Of a stretch of 22,874 nt of DNA, positions 1-7,107 are shown in pieces. This stretch comes from an uncultured Bacilli bacterium. GTDB lineage: Bacteria; Bacillota_I; Bacilli_A; RF39; UBA660. The notes under the pieces were generated by a model. It was not told where the DNA came from. It saw only the letters and a program-made list of their open reading frames with translations, and searched no databases. Each line of letters begins with the position of its first letter. Positions within the stretch are counted from its first letter, which is position 1. The stretch is from positions 1 to 22,874 of the forward strand of contig CANRKE010000009.1 of the NCBI GenBank assembly GCA_947631135.1, written 5' to 3'. The position numbers and the translations under genes are program-made.

Positions 1-197
1 AAAGAATCAAACAGGAAACCAGGATTTCTGTTGAGGAAGATTACAAAGATAAATTAGAATCAGCTAGGAATGAAGGCAAAATTGAAACAGCAAAAGAGAT
101 GCTTAAAGATAAAATGCCAATAGAGAAGATAATACAATTTACGGGCTTAAGTAAATCAAAGATTAAGCAATTAGAAAGGCAAATTGCTGCTAAATAA
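1..197 (+). CDS. Rpn-family PD-(D/E)XK nuclease / putative transposase, C-terminal end only
   Basis: The open frame runs in from the window edge (first full codon at base 3) and stops at TAA 195-197, giving 65 visible residues. The visible part has the charged spacer ARNEGKIETAKEMLKDKMPI followed by a short helix-turn-helix-like end (EKIIQFTGLSKSKIKQLERQ). That is the usual C-terminus of the Rpn (recombination-promoting nuclease) / PDDEXK transposase family in Firmicutes. The nuclease domain lies outside the window, so catalytic residues cannot be checked. A gene with the N-terminus of the same family begins at 22709. The family is often multi-copy, so these are probably two separate copies. 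Confidence 0.7.
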   Translation, partial: RIKQETRISVEEDYKDKLESARNEGKIETAKEMLKDKMPIEKIIQFTGLSKSKIKQLERQIAAK

Positions 198-251
198 TAA
201 AATTATAATATATAACTTAATAACAATATATAATTTTAAATTAAAAAAATT

Positions 252-274
252 AACTTACCTTTCGTAAGTTTTAC
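252..274. terminator. Small hairpin, possible terminator after the Rpn gene
   Basis: A perfect 7-bp stem AACTTAC / GTAAGTT (252-258 with 264-270) has a 5-base loop. On the plus strand it is followed by the poor T tract TTACTTT. On the minus strand the following tract is AATTTTTTT, which is better. It may work in both directions. No minus-strand gene is seen that would need it. Confidence 0.4.
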
Positions 275-451
275 TTTCAAATAGTTTTCTAAATACAATA
301 GCATAATTAATCAAATTAATTAAGACATTATTTGATAAAGAATTAAAAGAAATATGATAAAATATTTTTGTAGCATTTACAAACAGCTAGCTTATTAAAA
401 ATTGCTTTTACTTTGAGAATTCAGAATTCTAAAAAAAATAATATATTTTTA
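275..451. other. AT-rich intergenic stretch, no gene
   Basis: Together with 198-251 this leaves about 250 bases between the Rpn gene and the infC promoter with no credible reading frame. The only structure seen is an inverted repeat AGAATTC-A-GAATTCT near 415-430. No function can be assigned. Confidence 0.6.
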
Positions 452-480
452 TTGACAAATCAATATAATAATAGTAGAAT
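452..480 (+). promoter_or_regulatory. Sigma-A promoter of the infC operon
   Basis: TTGACA at 452-457 and TAGAAT at 475-480 are separated by 17 bases. Transcription would start near 487 and produce a leader of about 155 bases before infC. Confidence 0.8.
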
Positions 481-486
481 ATTAGA

Positions 487-630
487 TGTAAATTTAAAAG
501 GAAAGCGATGTATCCACATCCACCTGATTTTCAAGCTATAGAAAATGGGTAAAAAGCTAAATTATGAAAAATATTGGCTATATTTATTTCAGGATTATGT
601 GGATACCTTCGTGTATTCACTTTTTTATTG
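487..630 (+). promoter_or_regulatory. infC-rpmI-rplT leader with attenuator (L20-leader type)
   Basis: Two mutually exclusive pairings can be read directly. GTATCCACAT (510-519) is perfectly complementary to ATGTGGATAC (597-606). The same 597-606 strand can instead pair with GTGTATTCAC (611-620); with one G-U pair this makes an 8-bp hairpin followed by TTTTTTATT, an intrinsic terminator. The layout matches the known L20-leader mechanism of Firmicutes, in which ribosomal protein L20 stabilises the terminator form and lowers operon expression. That L20 is the ligand here is inferred from the family and the downstream genes. An open frame runs through this leader into infC from TTG 574 but is judged not to be translated. 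Confidence 0.75.
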
Positions 631-642
631 GAGGTGTTTTAT

Positions 643-1167
643 ATAGCAAACAATTCTAAAGATGCGATAATCAATCGCAATATCAAAGCTAAAGAGGTAA
701 TGGTAATTGGACCAAATGGTGAACAAATGGGTGTTAAAAAAACAGAAGATGCAATAACACTTGCGGAATATGCTGGACTAGATCTAGTTTTAATGAGTGC
801 AAACTCAAATCCACAAGTATGTAAGATTATGGATTACAACAAATACAAATATGAAAAAGCAAAGAAAGTTAAAGAAGCACAAAAGAAACAAAGAGAAAAT
901 AATCTTGAACTTAAAGAATTTAGATTATCACCAGTTATTGATATTCATGATTTCAACACTAAAATTAAAAACGTTAGCAAATACTTAAGTAAAGGTCATA
1001 AAATTAAAGTTACAATAAGATTTAAAGGTAGACAAATGGCTCATACTGAATTAGGTAAAGAAGTATTACTTAAATTTGCTGGTGAATTAGAAGATATTGG
1101 TACAATAGATCAACAACCTAAATTAGATGGAAGAAATATGTATATGCTATTAGCGCCTAAAAAGTAA
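643..1167 (+). CDS. infC: Translation initiation factor IF-3
   Basis: IF-3 binds the 30S subunit and polices start-codon and initiator-tRNA selection. The protein begins ANNSKDAIINRNIKAKEV and has the two-domain IF-3 layout: N-domain to about residue 78, lysine-rich linker helix, then a C-domain with KGHKIKVTIRFKGRQMAH. At 174 residues it has normal family length. The chosen start is ATA at 643-645, six bases after GGAGGTG (630-636). The frame is open further upstream, but that part is the attenuator leader and encodes no conserved IF-3 sequence. A rare non-AUG start is a known trait of infC (AUU in E. coli and in Bacillus relatives) and lets IF-3 repress its own translation. First gene of infC-rpmI-rplT. 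Confidence 0.93.
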   Translation: MANNSKDAIINRNIKAKEVMVIGPNGEQMGVKKTEDAITLAEYAGLDLVLMSANSNPQVCKIMDYNKYKYEKAKKVKEAQKKQRENNLELKEFRLSPVIDIHDFNTKIKNVSKYLSKGHKIKVTIRFKGRQMAHTELGKEVLLKFAGELEDIGTIDQQPKLDGRNMYMLLAPKK

Positions 1168-1182
1168 AAGGAGGAAATAATT

Positions 1183-1371
1183 ATGCCAAAAATGAAAACG
1201 CATAAAGGAACAAAAAAGGTTCTTAATGTAAGAAACAGTGGGTCAATCAAAATTGGACATCCAGGTTCAAGACACAACACTGGAAAGAAAAATGCAACTG
1301 CAAATAGAGGAAAGAGAAATCAATCAACATTAAGTAAGTCAGATTTAAAGAGAATAAAAGATAATTTTTAA
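1183..1371 (+). CDS. rpmI: 50S ribosomal protein L35
   Basis: A 62-residue basic protein of the large ribosomal subunit. It opens MPKMKTHKGTKKVLNVRNSG and has the conserved central segment with the RHNTGKK motif, which is typical of L35. Length is normal. The ATG sits just behind AAAAGGAGG, and the gene starts 15 bases after infC. The order infC-rpmI-rplT is the standard bacterial operon, so it should be co-regulated by the leader upstream of infC. Confidence 0.97.
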   Translation: MPKMKTHKGTKKVLNVRNSGSIKIGHPGSRHNTGKKNATANRGKRNQSTLSKSDLKRIKDNF

Positions 1372-1400
1372 AAAAATATCAGTAAAAGGAGGAAGATATT

Positions 1401-1967
1401 ATGGCAAGAGTTAAAAATGGTGTAACAACTAAACAAAGACATAAAAAAGTTTTAAAACAAGCTAAAGGATATTTTGGTAGTAAACATAGATTATATAAAA
1501 GTGCGAAAGAACAATTAATGCATTCAGGAGCTTATGCTTATAGAGATAGAAAGCAAAACAAAAGAAATTTCAGAAAATTATGGATTACAAGAATCAATGC
1601 TGCATGTCGTATGAATAATATAAGTTATTCTAAATTTATAAATGGACTTAATCTAGCAGGAATTGAAATAAATAGAAAGATGTTATCTGAAATAGCTATA
1701 AGCGATAGTGAATTATTTACTCAAATAGTAAATGTTGCTAAAGATGCATTAGATGGAAAATTACCAAAATCAGAACTAAAACTTACAGTTAAAAAAGAAG
1801 AAAAAACAGAAACTAAGAAAGAAGAAACAAAAAAAGAAGTAAAATCTGAAAATAATGAAGATTTATCTAAAAAAACAGTAGCTGAATTAAAAGAAATGGC
1901 TAAAGAAAAAGGTATCACAGGATACACTACAATGAAAAAAGCTGAATTAATTGATGCTTTAAAATAA
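1401..1967 (+). CDS. rplT: 50S ribosomal protein L20 with extra C-terminal Rho_N/SAP-like domain
   Basis: Residues 1 to about 119 are a complete L20 (MARVKNGVTTKQRHKK, YRDRKQNKRNFRKLWI, AGIEINRKMLSEIA). L20 binds 23S rRNA, is needed early in 50S assembly, and in Firmicutes represses its own operon through the leader. L20 normally ends near residue 118. This protein has 188 residues: a Lys/Glu linker (about 126-150) and a small domain at 153-188 (LSKKTVAELKEMAKEKGI, then KKAELIDAL). The domain matches the Rho_N/SAP-like pattern, a helical fold that often binds nucleic acid. The same domain ends S2 in the next gene. Strong RBS AAAGGAGGA. What the tail does is unknown. Confidence 0.96.
   Translation: MARVKNGVTTKQRHKKVLKQAKGYFGSKHRLYKSAKEQLMHSGAYAYRDRKQNKRNFRKLWITRINAACRMNNISYSKFINGLNLAGIEINRKMLSEIAISDSELFTQIVNVAKDALDGKLPKSELKLTVKKEEKTETKKEETKKEVKSENNEDLSKKTVAELKEMAKEKGITGYTTMKKAELIDALK
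1857..1963 (+). repeat. Direct repeat, copy 1 (Rho_N domain of rplT)
   Basis: This 107-base segment inside the 3' end of rplT matches 3032-3138 in rpsB with two differences, C to T in both cases. It encodes the terminal domain from EDLSKKT to the final DAL. The upstream Lys/Glu linkers are similar but clearly less conserved. Confidence 0.95.
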
Positions 1968-1984
1968 TTACACATGTAGGAATT

Positions 1985-2014
1985 TATTTACCTAGTGCCT
2001 TATGGTGGTAAATA
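1985..2014 (+). promoter_or_regulatory. Stem-loop in the rpsB 5' leader, possible S2 regulatory element
   Basis: An 8-bp stem TATTTACC / GGTAAATA (1985-1992 with 2007-2014) encloses a loop with a second small stem, GCC-TTAT-GGT. It lies in the 89-base gap between rplT and rpsB, 42 bases before the rpsB start. No clear promoter and no T tract are present, so it is not a terminator. An S2 autoregulatory site is a reasonable guess from position only. Confidence 0.3.
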
Positions 2015-2056
2015 TTAGAACTATATGGAAGTTTAACGAAAGAGGAGGAAAGAATT

Positions 2057-3145
2057 ATGACATTAGTCTCAACAACAGTATTAGTTGAAAGTGGTGTTCA
2101 TTTTGGACATCAAAAAAGAAGATGGAACCCAAAAATGGGAGAATATATATATGGAGCAAGAGAAGACATATATATAATAGACCTTAAAAAAACAGTAGAA
2201 GCATTAGAACGTGCATATGACGTATTATCTAAAATTGCTGCACGTGGAGGAAAAGTATTATATGTTGGTACTAGAAAACAAGCACAAGAAGCAGTAAAAG
2301 AAGAAGCAGAAAGAAGTAACATGTACTATGTTAATGAAAGATGGTTAGGTGGAACTTTAACTAACTTTAGAACTATTAGAGCACGTGTTAAAAGACTTGA
2401 TGAAATAGAAAAAATGGAAAAAGATGGATTATTTGAAGTATTACCTAAAAAAGAAGTTATTCAAATCAAAAAAGAATATGATAAATTAAATAAATATTTA
2501 TGTGGTATTCGTAATATGAAAAGACTTCCAGAAGCATTAGTAGTAATAGATCCTAAAAAAGAAATTAATGCAATTAGAGAAGCAAGAAAATTACATATTC
2601 CTGTAATTGGACTTGTAGATACTAATTGTGATCCAGATGATGTTGATTACGTTATACCTGGTAATGATGACGCAATTAAAAGTGTTAAAACAATATTAGG
2701 AGTTTTAAATAATGCATTAGTACAAGCAAATGGTGGAGTACTAGTAGATTATGTTAAAGATGGAAGTACAAAAATAGATATGGATGATATTATTTCAAGA
2801 ATAACATTCAAAAAAGATAGAGTAAGACGTGATTATAAAGATAATAAAAGATTTGGTAAAAAGAATAATTATAGAAGAGATTATAGAGATAGTAGACAAC
2901 ATGAAAATAAAGAAAACAATAATGATGTAAAAGTTGTTAAAGAAGAAAAAGAAGTAAAGAATACTAAAAAAGAAGATGTTAAAAAAGAAGAAACAAAAGA
3001 AACTAAGAAAGAAGTTAAAGTAGAAAACAACGAAGATTTATCTAAAAAAACAGTAGTTGAATTAAAAGAAATGGCTAAAGAAAAAGGTATTACAGGATAC
3101 ACTACAATGAAAAAAGCTGAATTAATTGATGCTTTAAATAAATAA
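2057..3145 (+). CDS. rpsB: 30S ribosomal protein S2 with extra C-terminal Rho_N/SAP-like domain
   Basis: Residues 1 to about 225 are a full S2: ESGVHFGHQKRRWNPKM, ERWLGGTLTNFRTI, PEALVVIDPKKEINAIREA and GLVDTNCDPDDVDYVIPGNDDA. Family members are usually 230-260 residues; this one has 362. The extra part is an Arg/Asp/Tyr/Asn-rich stretch (about 250-285), a Lys/Glu linker, and a terminal Rho_N/SAP-like domain starting at residue 326. That domain is almost the same as the L20 tail, and the coding DNA 3032-3138 matches 1857-1963 at 105 of 107 bases. RBS AGAGGAGG. rpsB is followed by tsf, the usual pair. Its position directly after rplT is less usual. Confidence 0.95.
   Translation: MTLVSTTVLVESGVHFGHQKRRWNPKMGEYIYGAREDIYIIDLKKTVEALERAYDVLSKIAARGGKVLYVGTRKQAQEAVKEEAERSNMYYVNERWLGGTLTNFRTIRARVKRLDEIEKMEKDGLFEVLPKKEVIQIKKEYDKLNKYLCGIRNMKRLPEALVVIDPKKEINAIREARKLHIPVIGLVDTNCDPDDVDYVIPGNDDAIKSVKTILGVLNNALVQANGGVLVDYVKDGSTKIDMDDIISRITFKKDRVRRDYKDNKRFGKKNNYRRDYRDSRQHENKENNNDVKVVKEEKEVKNTKKEDVKKEETKETKKEVKVENNEDLSKKTVVELKEMAKEKGITGYTTMKKAELIDALNK
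3032..3138 (+). repeat. Direct repeat, copy 2 (Rho_N domain of rpsB)
   Basis: Second copy of the 107-base segment described at 1857-1963, in the same reading frame, at the 3' end of rpsB. Such identity, including synonymous sites, points to recent duplication or ongoing gene conversion. Confidence 0.95.
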
Positions 3146-3164
3146 TTAAAAAGGAGGAGATATT

Positions 3165-4043
3165 ATGGCAATTAGTGCATCACAAGTAAAAGAACTTAGA
3201 GAAATGACTGGAGCAGGAATGCTTGACTGTAAAAAAGCTTTAGATGCATCAAATGGTGACTTTGATAAAGCTATAGATTGGTTACGTGAAAAAGGTATAT
3301 CAACTGCAAAGAAAAAGGAAGCTAGAATTGCTGCCGAAGGGTTAACTAACATATATGTAGATGGTAACATAGCTGTTATACTTGAAGTTAACTCTGAAAC
3401 TGATTTTGTTGCTAAAAATGAAAACTTTAAAAATTTAGTTGATACAATTGGTAACGCACTTATAAAAAATGATGTTAAATCAGTCGATGAAGCTAATTTA
3501 ATAAAAGTTGATGGTAAGACAATTGGTGAAATGGTAGTAGATGCAACTGCTAAAATTGGTGAAAAACTTACATTTAGAAGATTTGAACGTATAGTTAAAA
3601 ATGATGATGAATCATTTGGTGAATATATACATATGGGAGGAAAGATAAGTGTTTTATCTGTAATTAAAGGAGTTAGTAGCGAAATTAGTAAAGATGTTTC
3701 AATGCAAGCTGCTGCAATGAACCCAAAATATATTAAGATTGAAGATATTGAAGAAGATGTACTTAACCATGAAAAAGAAGTTTTAACTGAAGAAGCTATG
3801 AATGAAGGTAAACCTAAAGAAATAGCTGAAAAAATGGTTATTGGAAGATTAAATAAATTCTATAAAGAAGTATGTTTGGAAGAACAACCATTTATTAAAG
3901 ACGATAGCATCAATGTAAAAACATTTATTAAAAATAATGGTGGAGAATTAATAAGTTTAACTCGTTATGAAGTTGGAGAAGGAATTGAAAAATCTACTGT
4001 TTCATTTGCTGATGAAGTAATGAGTCAAATAAACAATAGTTAA
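3165..4043 (+). CDS. tsf: Elongation factor Ts
   Basis: EF-Ts is the guanine-nucleotide exchange factor that recycles EF-Tu-GDP. The N-terminal UBA-like part (VKELREMTGAGMLDCKKAL) and the core TDFVAKNENFKNLV segment, which contacts EF-Tu, are both clear. The later segment VSMQAAAMNPKYI is also typical. At 292 residues the length is normal. It begins 19 bases after rpsB behind AAAAGGAGGAGA, so rpsB-tsf are one operon. The pyrH and frr genes that often follow tsf are absent here. Confidence 0.96.
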   Translation: MAISASQVKELREMTGAGMLDCKKALDASNGDFDKAIDWLREKGISTAKKKEARIAAEGLTNIYVDGNIAVILEVNSETDFVAKNENFKNLVDTIGNALIKNDVKSVDEANLIKVDGKTIGEMVVDATAKIGEKLTFRRFERIVKNDDESFGEYIHMGGKISVLSVIKGVSSEISKDVSMQAAAMNPKYIKIEDIEEDVLNHEKEVLTEEAMNEGKPKEIAEKMVIGRLNKFYKEVCLEEQPFIKDDSINVKTFIKNNGGELISLTRYEVGEGIEKSTVSFADEVMSQINNS

Positions 4044-4046
4044 TTT

Positions 4047-4796
4047 ATGAAAAAGAAAAAATCTAAAAAATTTCTATTCATTAGAGGTAGTATACTATTA
4101 ATTGTTGGATTAGTATCATTAATCTTTGTAATATATTTTAATTTTATAAAAAAAGATGATAATCCATTTAAAGATTCTAAAAAATATAGTGATGCAGTAA
4201 AATTTAAAGAAGAATATGAAAGTTTAAATAATATTACTGATGAAAAAGGTAACAAAAAATATATTCAAGTAAAAATACCAAAAGATAATCCAATAGTTTA
4301 TAAAACAGGTAAAGAAATAGTTGATATAATTGAAAACAAGACAGGTATAATTTACTTTGGATATAGTAAATCAATGTGGAGTAGAAATATAATTGAAGCT
4401 TTACTTGATGTTGCAAAAACAAATAAGATAAAAGAAGTATATTATCTAGATATATCTAATATAAGACAAGAATTAATACTTGATGATAGTGGTAAAGTAA
4501 TTACTAAGAAAGAGGGTACTACTGACTATATAAAAATGTTAGAATTACTTAATGATTATTTAAAACCATATGATGGATTAAATGATGAAAGTATTAAGAG
4601 AATAAATGATCCTACAGTCTTATTTGTTAAAGATGGAAAAGTTATAGAATTAAAAGAAGGAACAGTTGATAGTCATACAAATGCATTAGAAAAATTAACA
4701 AAGAAACAATATAACGAATTAAAACAAATATATGTTGATGCGATTAATAAAATGAATAATCAAGATAATGTTTGTAAAGATGATTCAAGTTGTTAA
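4047..4796 (+). CDS. Membrane-anchored thioredoxin-fold protein with degenerate active site
   Basis: The protein has 249 residues: a lysine-rich start, one membrane segment at about 13-33, then an extracytoplasmic domain. A thioredoxin-like fold is suggested by the beta strand and active-site helix GIIYFGYSKSMWSRNIIEAL (100-119), the strand KIKEVYYLDIS and the cis-proline strand DPTVLFVKDGKVI (P189). In relatives the loop would read CPWC or similar; here it reads S109-M110-W111-S112, so both redox cysteines are gone. The only cysteines lie in the tail (CKDDSSC). It starts three bases after the tsf stop with no clear ribosome binding site, so it probably relies on coupling to tsf. The fold call is mine from pattern; the function is not known. 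Confidence 0.7.
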   Translation: MKKKKSKKFLFIRGSILLIVGLVSLIFVIYFNFIKKDDNPFKDSKKYSDAVKFKEEYESLNNITDEKGNKKYIQVKIPKDNPIVYKTGKEIVDIIENKTGIIYFGYSKSMWSRNIIEALLDVAKTNKIKEVYYLDISNIRQELILDDSGKVITKKEGTTDYIKMLELLNDYLKPYDGLNDESIKRINDPTVLFVKDGKVIELKEGTVDSHTNALEKLTKKQYNELKQIYVDAINKMNNQDNVCKDDSSC

Positions 4797-4834
4797 AAAA
4801 CGATAATTAAGGATACGATTATTAATAATTGTTT

Positions 4835-4994
4835 TATAGAAAGCTAGTGTTTGATGGAAACTAGTAAATGATATTAATGGTTACTCCCTTATAGTTGAGT
4901 TAGAAATAATTTCCGGTTAAAGCCGTTATACAAATTAAGTTAACTTAAGGATGGTACCGTGCAAGTCACTCCCTAAAATTGGGAGTGGCTTTTT
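4835..4994 (+). promoter_or_regulatory. T-box leader, threonine-specific
   Basis: The T-box core AAGGATGGTACCGTG (4947-4961) is close to the family consensus AGGGUGGNACCGCG. It contains UGGU, which can pair with an ACCA tRNA end. Upstream is a Stem I-like region with ACT at 4883-4885 shortly before GAG, the expected place for a threonine specifier codon. It is followed by the terminator GTCACTCCC / GGGAGTGGC (4965-4973 with 4981-4989) and TTTTT. Known T-boxes read uncharged tRNA and then let transcription proceed; here the target would be the small gene at 5016 and thrS. The 5' edge is approximate. Confidence 0.9.
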
Positions 4995-5015
4995 GTAATA
5001 GTTTTGGAGGGTTTT

Positions 5016-5210
5016 ATGGAAGAAAATGTAAATGATATTAGAACTAGAGAATTAATATCTATGTTAATGAATACAAATGGAACTTATAATAAAAAAAATA
5101 TAGAATATATGATAAAAATTCTTAATAGAAGACAAAATAAATATGATAATTTTAAAATATATAAAGATAATGAAAAACATAAGTCATTAAAAAAATATAG
5201 AAAAATATAA
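5016..5210 (+). CDS. Small basic protein of unknown function between T-box and thrS
   Basis: The ATG at 5016 lies five bases after GGAGG (5006-5010). An in-frame TTG at 5004 overlaps that site and is not preferred. The 64-residue product is hydrophilic and highly charged, with no signal peptide or membrane segment. It has a helical start (NDIRTRELISMLMNTNG) and a very basic end (KHKSLKKYRKI). It ends 16 bases before thrS and lies after the T-box terminator, so it should be induced with thrS when charged threonyl-tRNA is scarce. I do not recognise a family. The good RBS and tight spacing support a real gene. Confidence 0.65.
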   Translation: MEENVNDIRTRELISMLMNTNGTYNKKNIEYMIKILNRRQNKYDNFKIYKDNEKHKSLKKYRKI

Positions 5211-5226
5211 TATAGAAGGTGAGATA

Positions 5227-6984
5227 ATGGTAAATTTTAAAGAAGATGAAAAATTAAATGTTTTAAATCATTCATGTGCACACTTGATGGCTCAAGCAAT
5301 AAAAAGATTATATCCAAATGCACTATTTTGGGTAGGACCTGTAATTGATACTGGATTTTATTATGATATTGATCTTGGTGATGTAAAACTTACTGAAGAT
5401 GATTTAGATACAATTTCTAAAACTATGAAAAAAATAGTTAAAGAAGATAAATTAATAAAGAGAGAAGAATTAACTAAAGAAGAAGCACTAGAAATGTTTA
5501 AAAATGATCCATACAAAATTGATTTAATAGAAAATATGGACGAAAGTGCGGTTATTTCTTGTTATAGACAAGGTGAGTTTGTAGATTTATGTCGTGGACC
5601 ACATGTTAGTAGTACTAAAAAATGTAAATATTTTAAACTATTAAAAATAAGTGGTGCATATTATAAAGGTGATTCAAAAAATAAAATGTTACAAAGAATA
5701 TATGGGGTATGTTTTGAAACACAAGAAGATTTAGATAAACATCTAGAATTTTTAGAAGAACAAAAATTGAGAGATCATAGAAAAATTGGTAAAGATTTAA
5801 AGATATTTATGACTGATGATCTAGTTGGTAAAGGGCTTCCTATGTGGCTTCCTAATGGTGCGATAATAAGACGTGAATTAGAAAGATACATAGTAGATAA
5901 GGAAATATCTTTAGGTTATAATCACGTATATACACCATCTCTTGGTAGTGTTGATCTATATAAAACTAGTGGACATTGGGATCATTATAAAGATAGTATG
6001 TTCCCATCAATGAAAATGGAAGATGAAGAATATGTATTAAGACCAATGAATTGCCCACATCATATGTTAATCTATAAAAAAGATATACATTCTTATAAAG
6101 ATTTACCTATAAAAATAGGAGAACTTGCACATGATTTTAGATATGAAGCTAGTGGGGCAGTATGTGGACTTGAAAGAGTACGTGCGATGTGTCAAAATGA
6201 TGCTCATTTATTTGTTAGACTTGATCAAGTTGGTGAAGAATTTAAAAATGTTGTAAATTTAATACTTGATGTATATAAAGATTTTAACATAACAGATTAT
6301 AAATTTAGATTATCATTAAGAGGAAAAGATAAAGAAAAATACTTTGATAATGATGAAATGTGGAATACTGCTGAAGATATGTTAAGAGATGTTTTAAATA
6401 ATTTAAATATTGATTATTATGAAGCTTTAGATGAAGCTGCATTCTATGGACCTAAATTAGATGTACAAATTAAGACTGCTATAGGACATGATATAACACT
6501 TTCAACTTGTCAATTAGATTTCTTACTTCCATCAAGATTCGATTTATCTTATATTAATAAAGATGGTAATAAGGAAAGACCTGTTGTAATACATAGAGCA
6601 ATACTTGGTACAATAGATAGATTTACTGCATTCTTACTTGAAGAAACTAAAGGATTATTACCATTATGGCTTTCACCAACACAAGTTAATATAATACCAG
6701 TAAATAATGAATATCATTTAGATTATTGTAAAGAAATATATAATAAATTAAAAGAAAATGGTATAAGAGTTAATCTTGATGATAGAGATGAAAAAATGAA
6801 TTATAAAATTCGTGAATCAGTAATGAATAAAAATCCTTATACATTAATACTTGGTAATAATGAAGAAAGTAATAAAACTATAAGTTATAGAATTTGTGGG
6901 CAAGATAAGACTTTATCTATGGATACCGATGAATTTATTGAAAAATTACTTTCTGATATTAAAGAAAGAAAATATAATTATTAA
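5227..6984 (+). CDS. thrS: Threonyl-tRNA synthetase lacking the TGS domain
   Basis: It charges tRNA-Thr with threonine and clears mischarged Ser-tRNA. The editing domain is intact: HSCAH (H15, H19) and CRGPH (C122, H126), corresponding to E. coli H73/H77/C182/H186. The class II core has motif 2 with RPMNCPHH and FRYEASGAVCGLERVRAM, and motif 3 with VVIHRAILGTIDRF; the zinc ligands Cys, His and His are in place. The C-terminal anticodon-binding domain follows (LWLSPTQVNIIPVN to the end). At 585 residues it is about 60 shorter than the usual 640, and what is missing is the N-terminal TGS domain. RBS GAAGGTGAG fits the ATG at 5227. Controlled by the T-box upstream. Confidence 0.95.
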   Translation: MVNFKEDEKLNVLNHSCAHLMAQAIKRLYPNALFWVGPVIDTGFYYDIDLGDVKLTEDDLDTISKTMKKIVKEDKLIKREELTKEEALEMFKNDPYKIDLIENMDESAVISCYRQGEFVDLCRGPHVSSTKKCKYFKLLKISGAYYKGDSKNKMLQRIYGVCFETQEDLDKHLEFLEEQKLRDHRKIGKDLKIFMTDDLVGKGLPMWLPNGAIIRRELERYIVDKEISLGYNHVYTPSLGSVDLYKTSGHWDHYKDSMFPSMKMEDEEYVLRPMNCPHHMLIYKKDIHSYKDLPIKIGELAHDFRYEASGAVCGLERVRAMCQNDAHLFVRLDQVGEEFKNVVNLILDVYKDFNITDYKFRLSLRGKDKEKYFDNDEMWNTAEDMLRDVLNNLNIDYYEALDEAAFYGPKLDVQIKTAIGHDITLSTCQLDFLLPSRFDLSYINKDGNKERPVVIHRAILGTIDRFTAFLLEETKGLLPLWLSPTQVNIIPVNNEYHLDYCKEIYNKLKENGIRVNLDDRDEKMNYKIRESVMNKNPYTLILGNNEESNKTISYRICGQDKTLSMDTDEFIEKLLSDIKERKYNY

Positions 6985-6990
6985 TTAGTT

Positions 6991-7032
6991 AAAAAATGTC
7001 AAAAAGTAAAATTTGACATTTTTTGTTTTTTT
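6991..7032 (+). terminator. Terminator of thrS
   Basis: AAAAAATGTCAAA (6991-7003) pairs with TTTGACATTTTTT (7012-7024), followed by further T residues. A strong intrinsic terminator directly after thrS. Confidence 0.9.
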
Positions 7033-7053
7033 AATTAAATTTTATAGATTTAC

Positions 7054-7081
7054 TTGACTTTTTAAAAAAAGGTGATATAAT
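7054..7081 (+). promoter_or_regulatory. Promoter of the Tyr/Asp-rich exported protein
   Basis: TTGACT at 7054-7059 and TATAAT at 7076-7081 with 16 bases between. The gene start at 7108 follows an AAAGGGAGG ribosome binding site. Confidence 0.75.
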
Positions 7082-7107
7082 AATGGTCGTAAAAGGGAGG
7101 TTTTTAT

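Noticed and set aside
333..356. TTGATA...TATGAT as a second promoter before infC
   Set aside because: The spacing is only 15 bases and the consensus promoter at 452-480 explains the operon.
574..642. Longer IF-3 starting at TTG 574
   Set aside because: The extra residues are encoded by the attenuator stem and terminator, have no IF-3 similarity, and lack a ribosome binding site, while ATA 643 has a perfect one.
1721..1975. Minus-strand frame opposite the rplT tail, and similar ones opposite rpsB (2110-2322 and 2881-3102)
   Set aside because: They are antisense images of lysine/glutamate-rich coding sequence, with no RBS and no recognisable protein.
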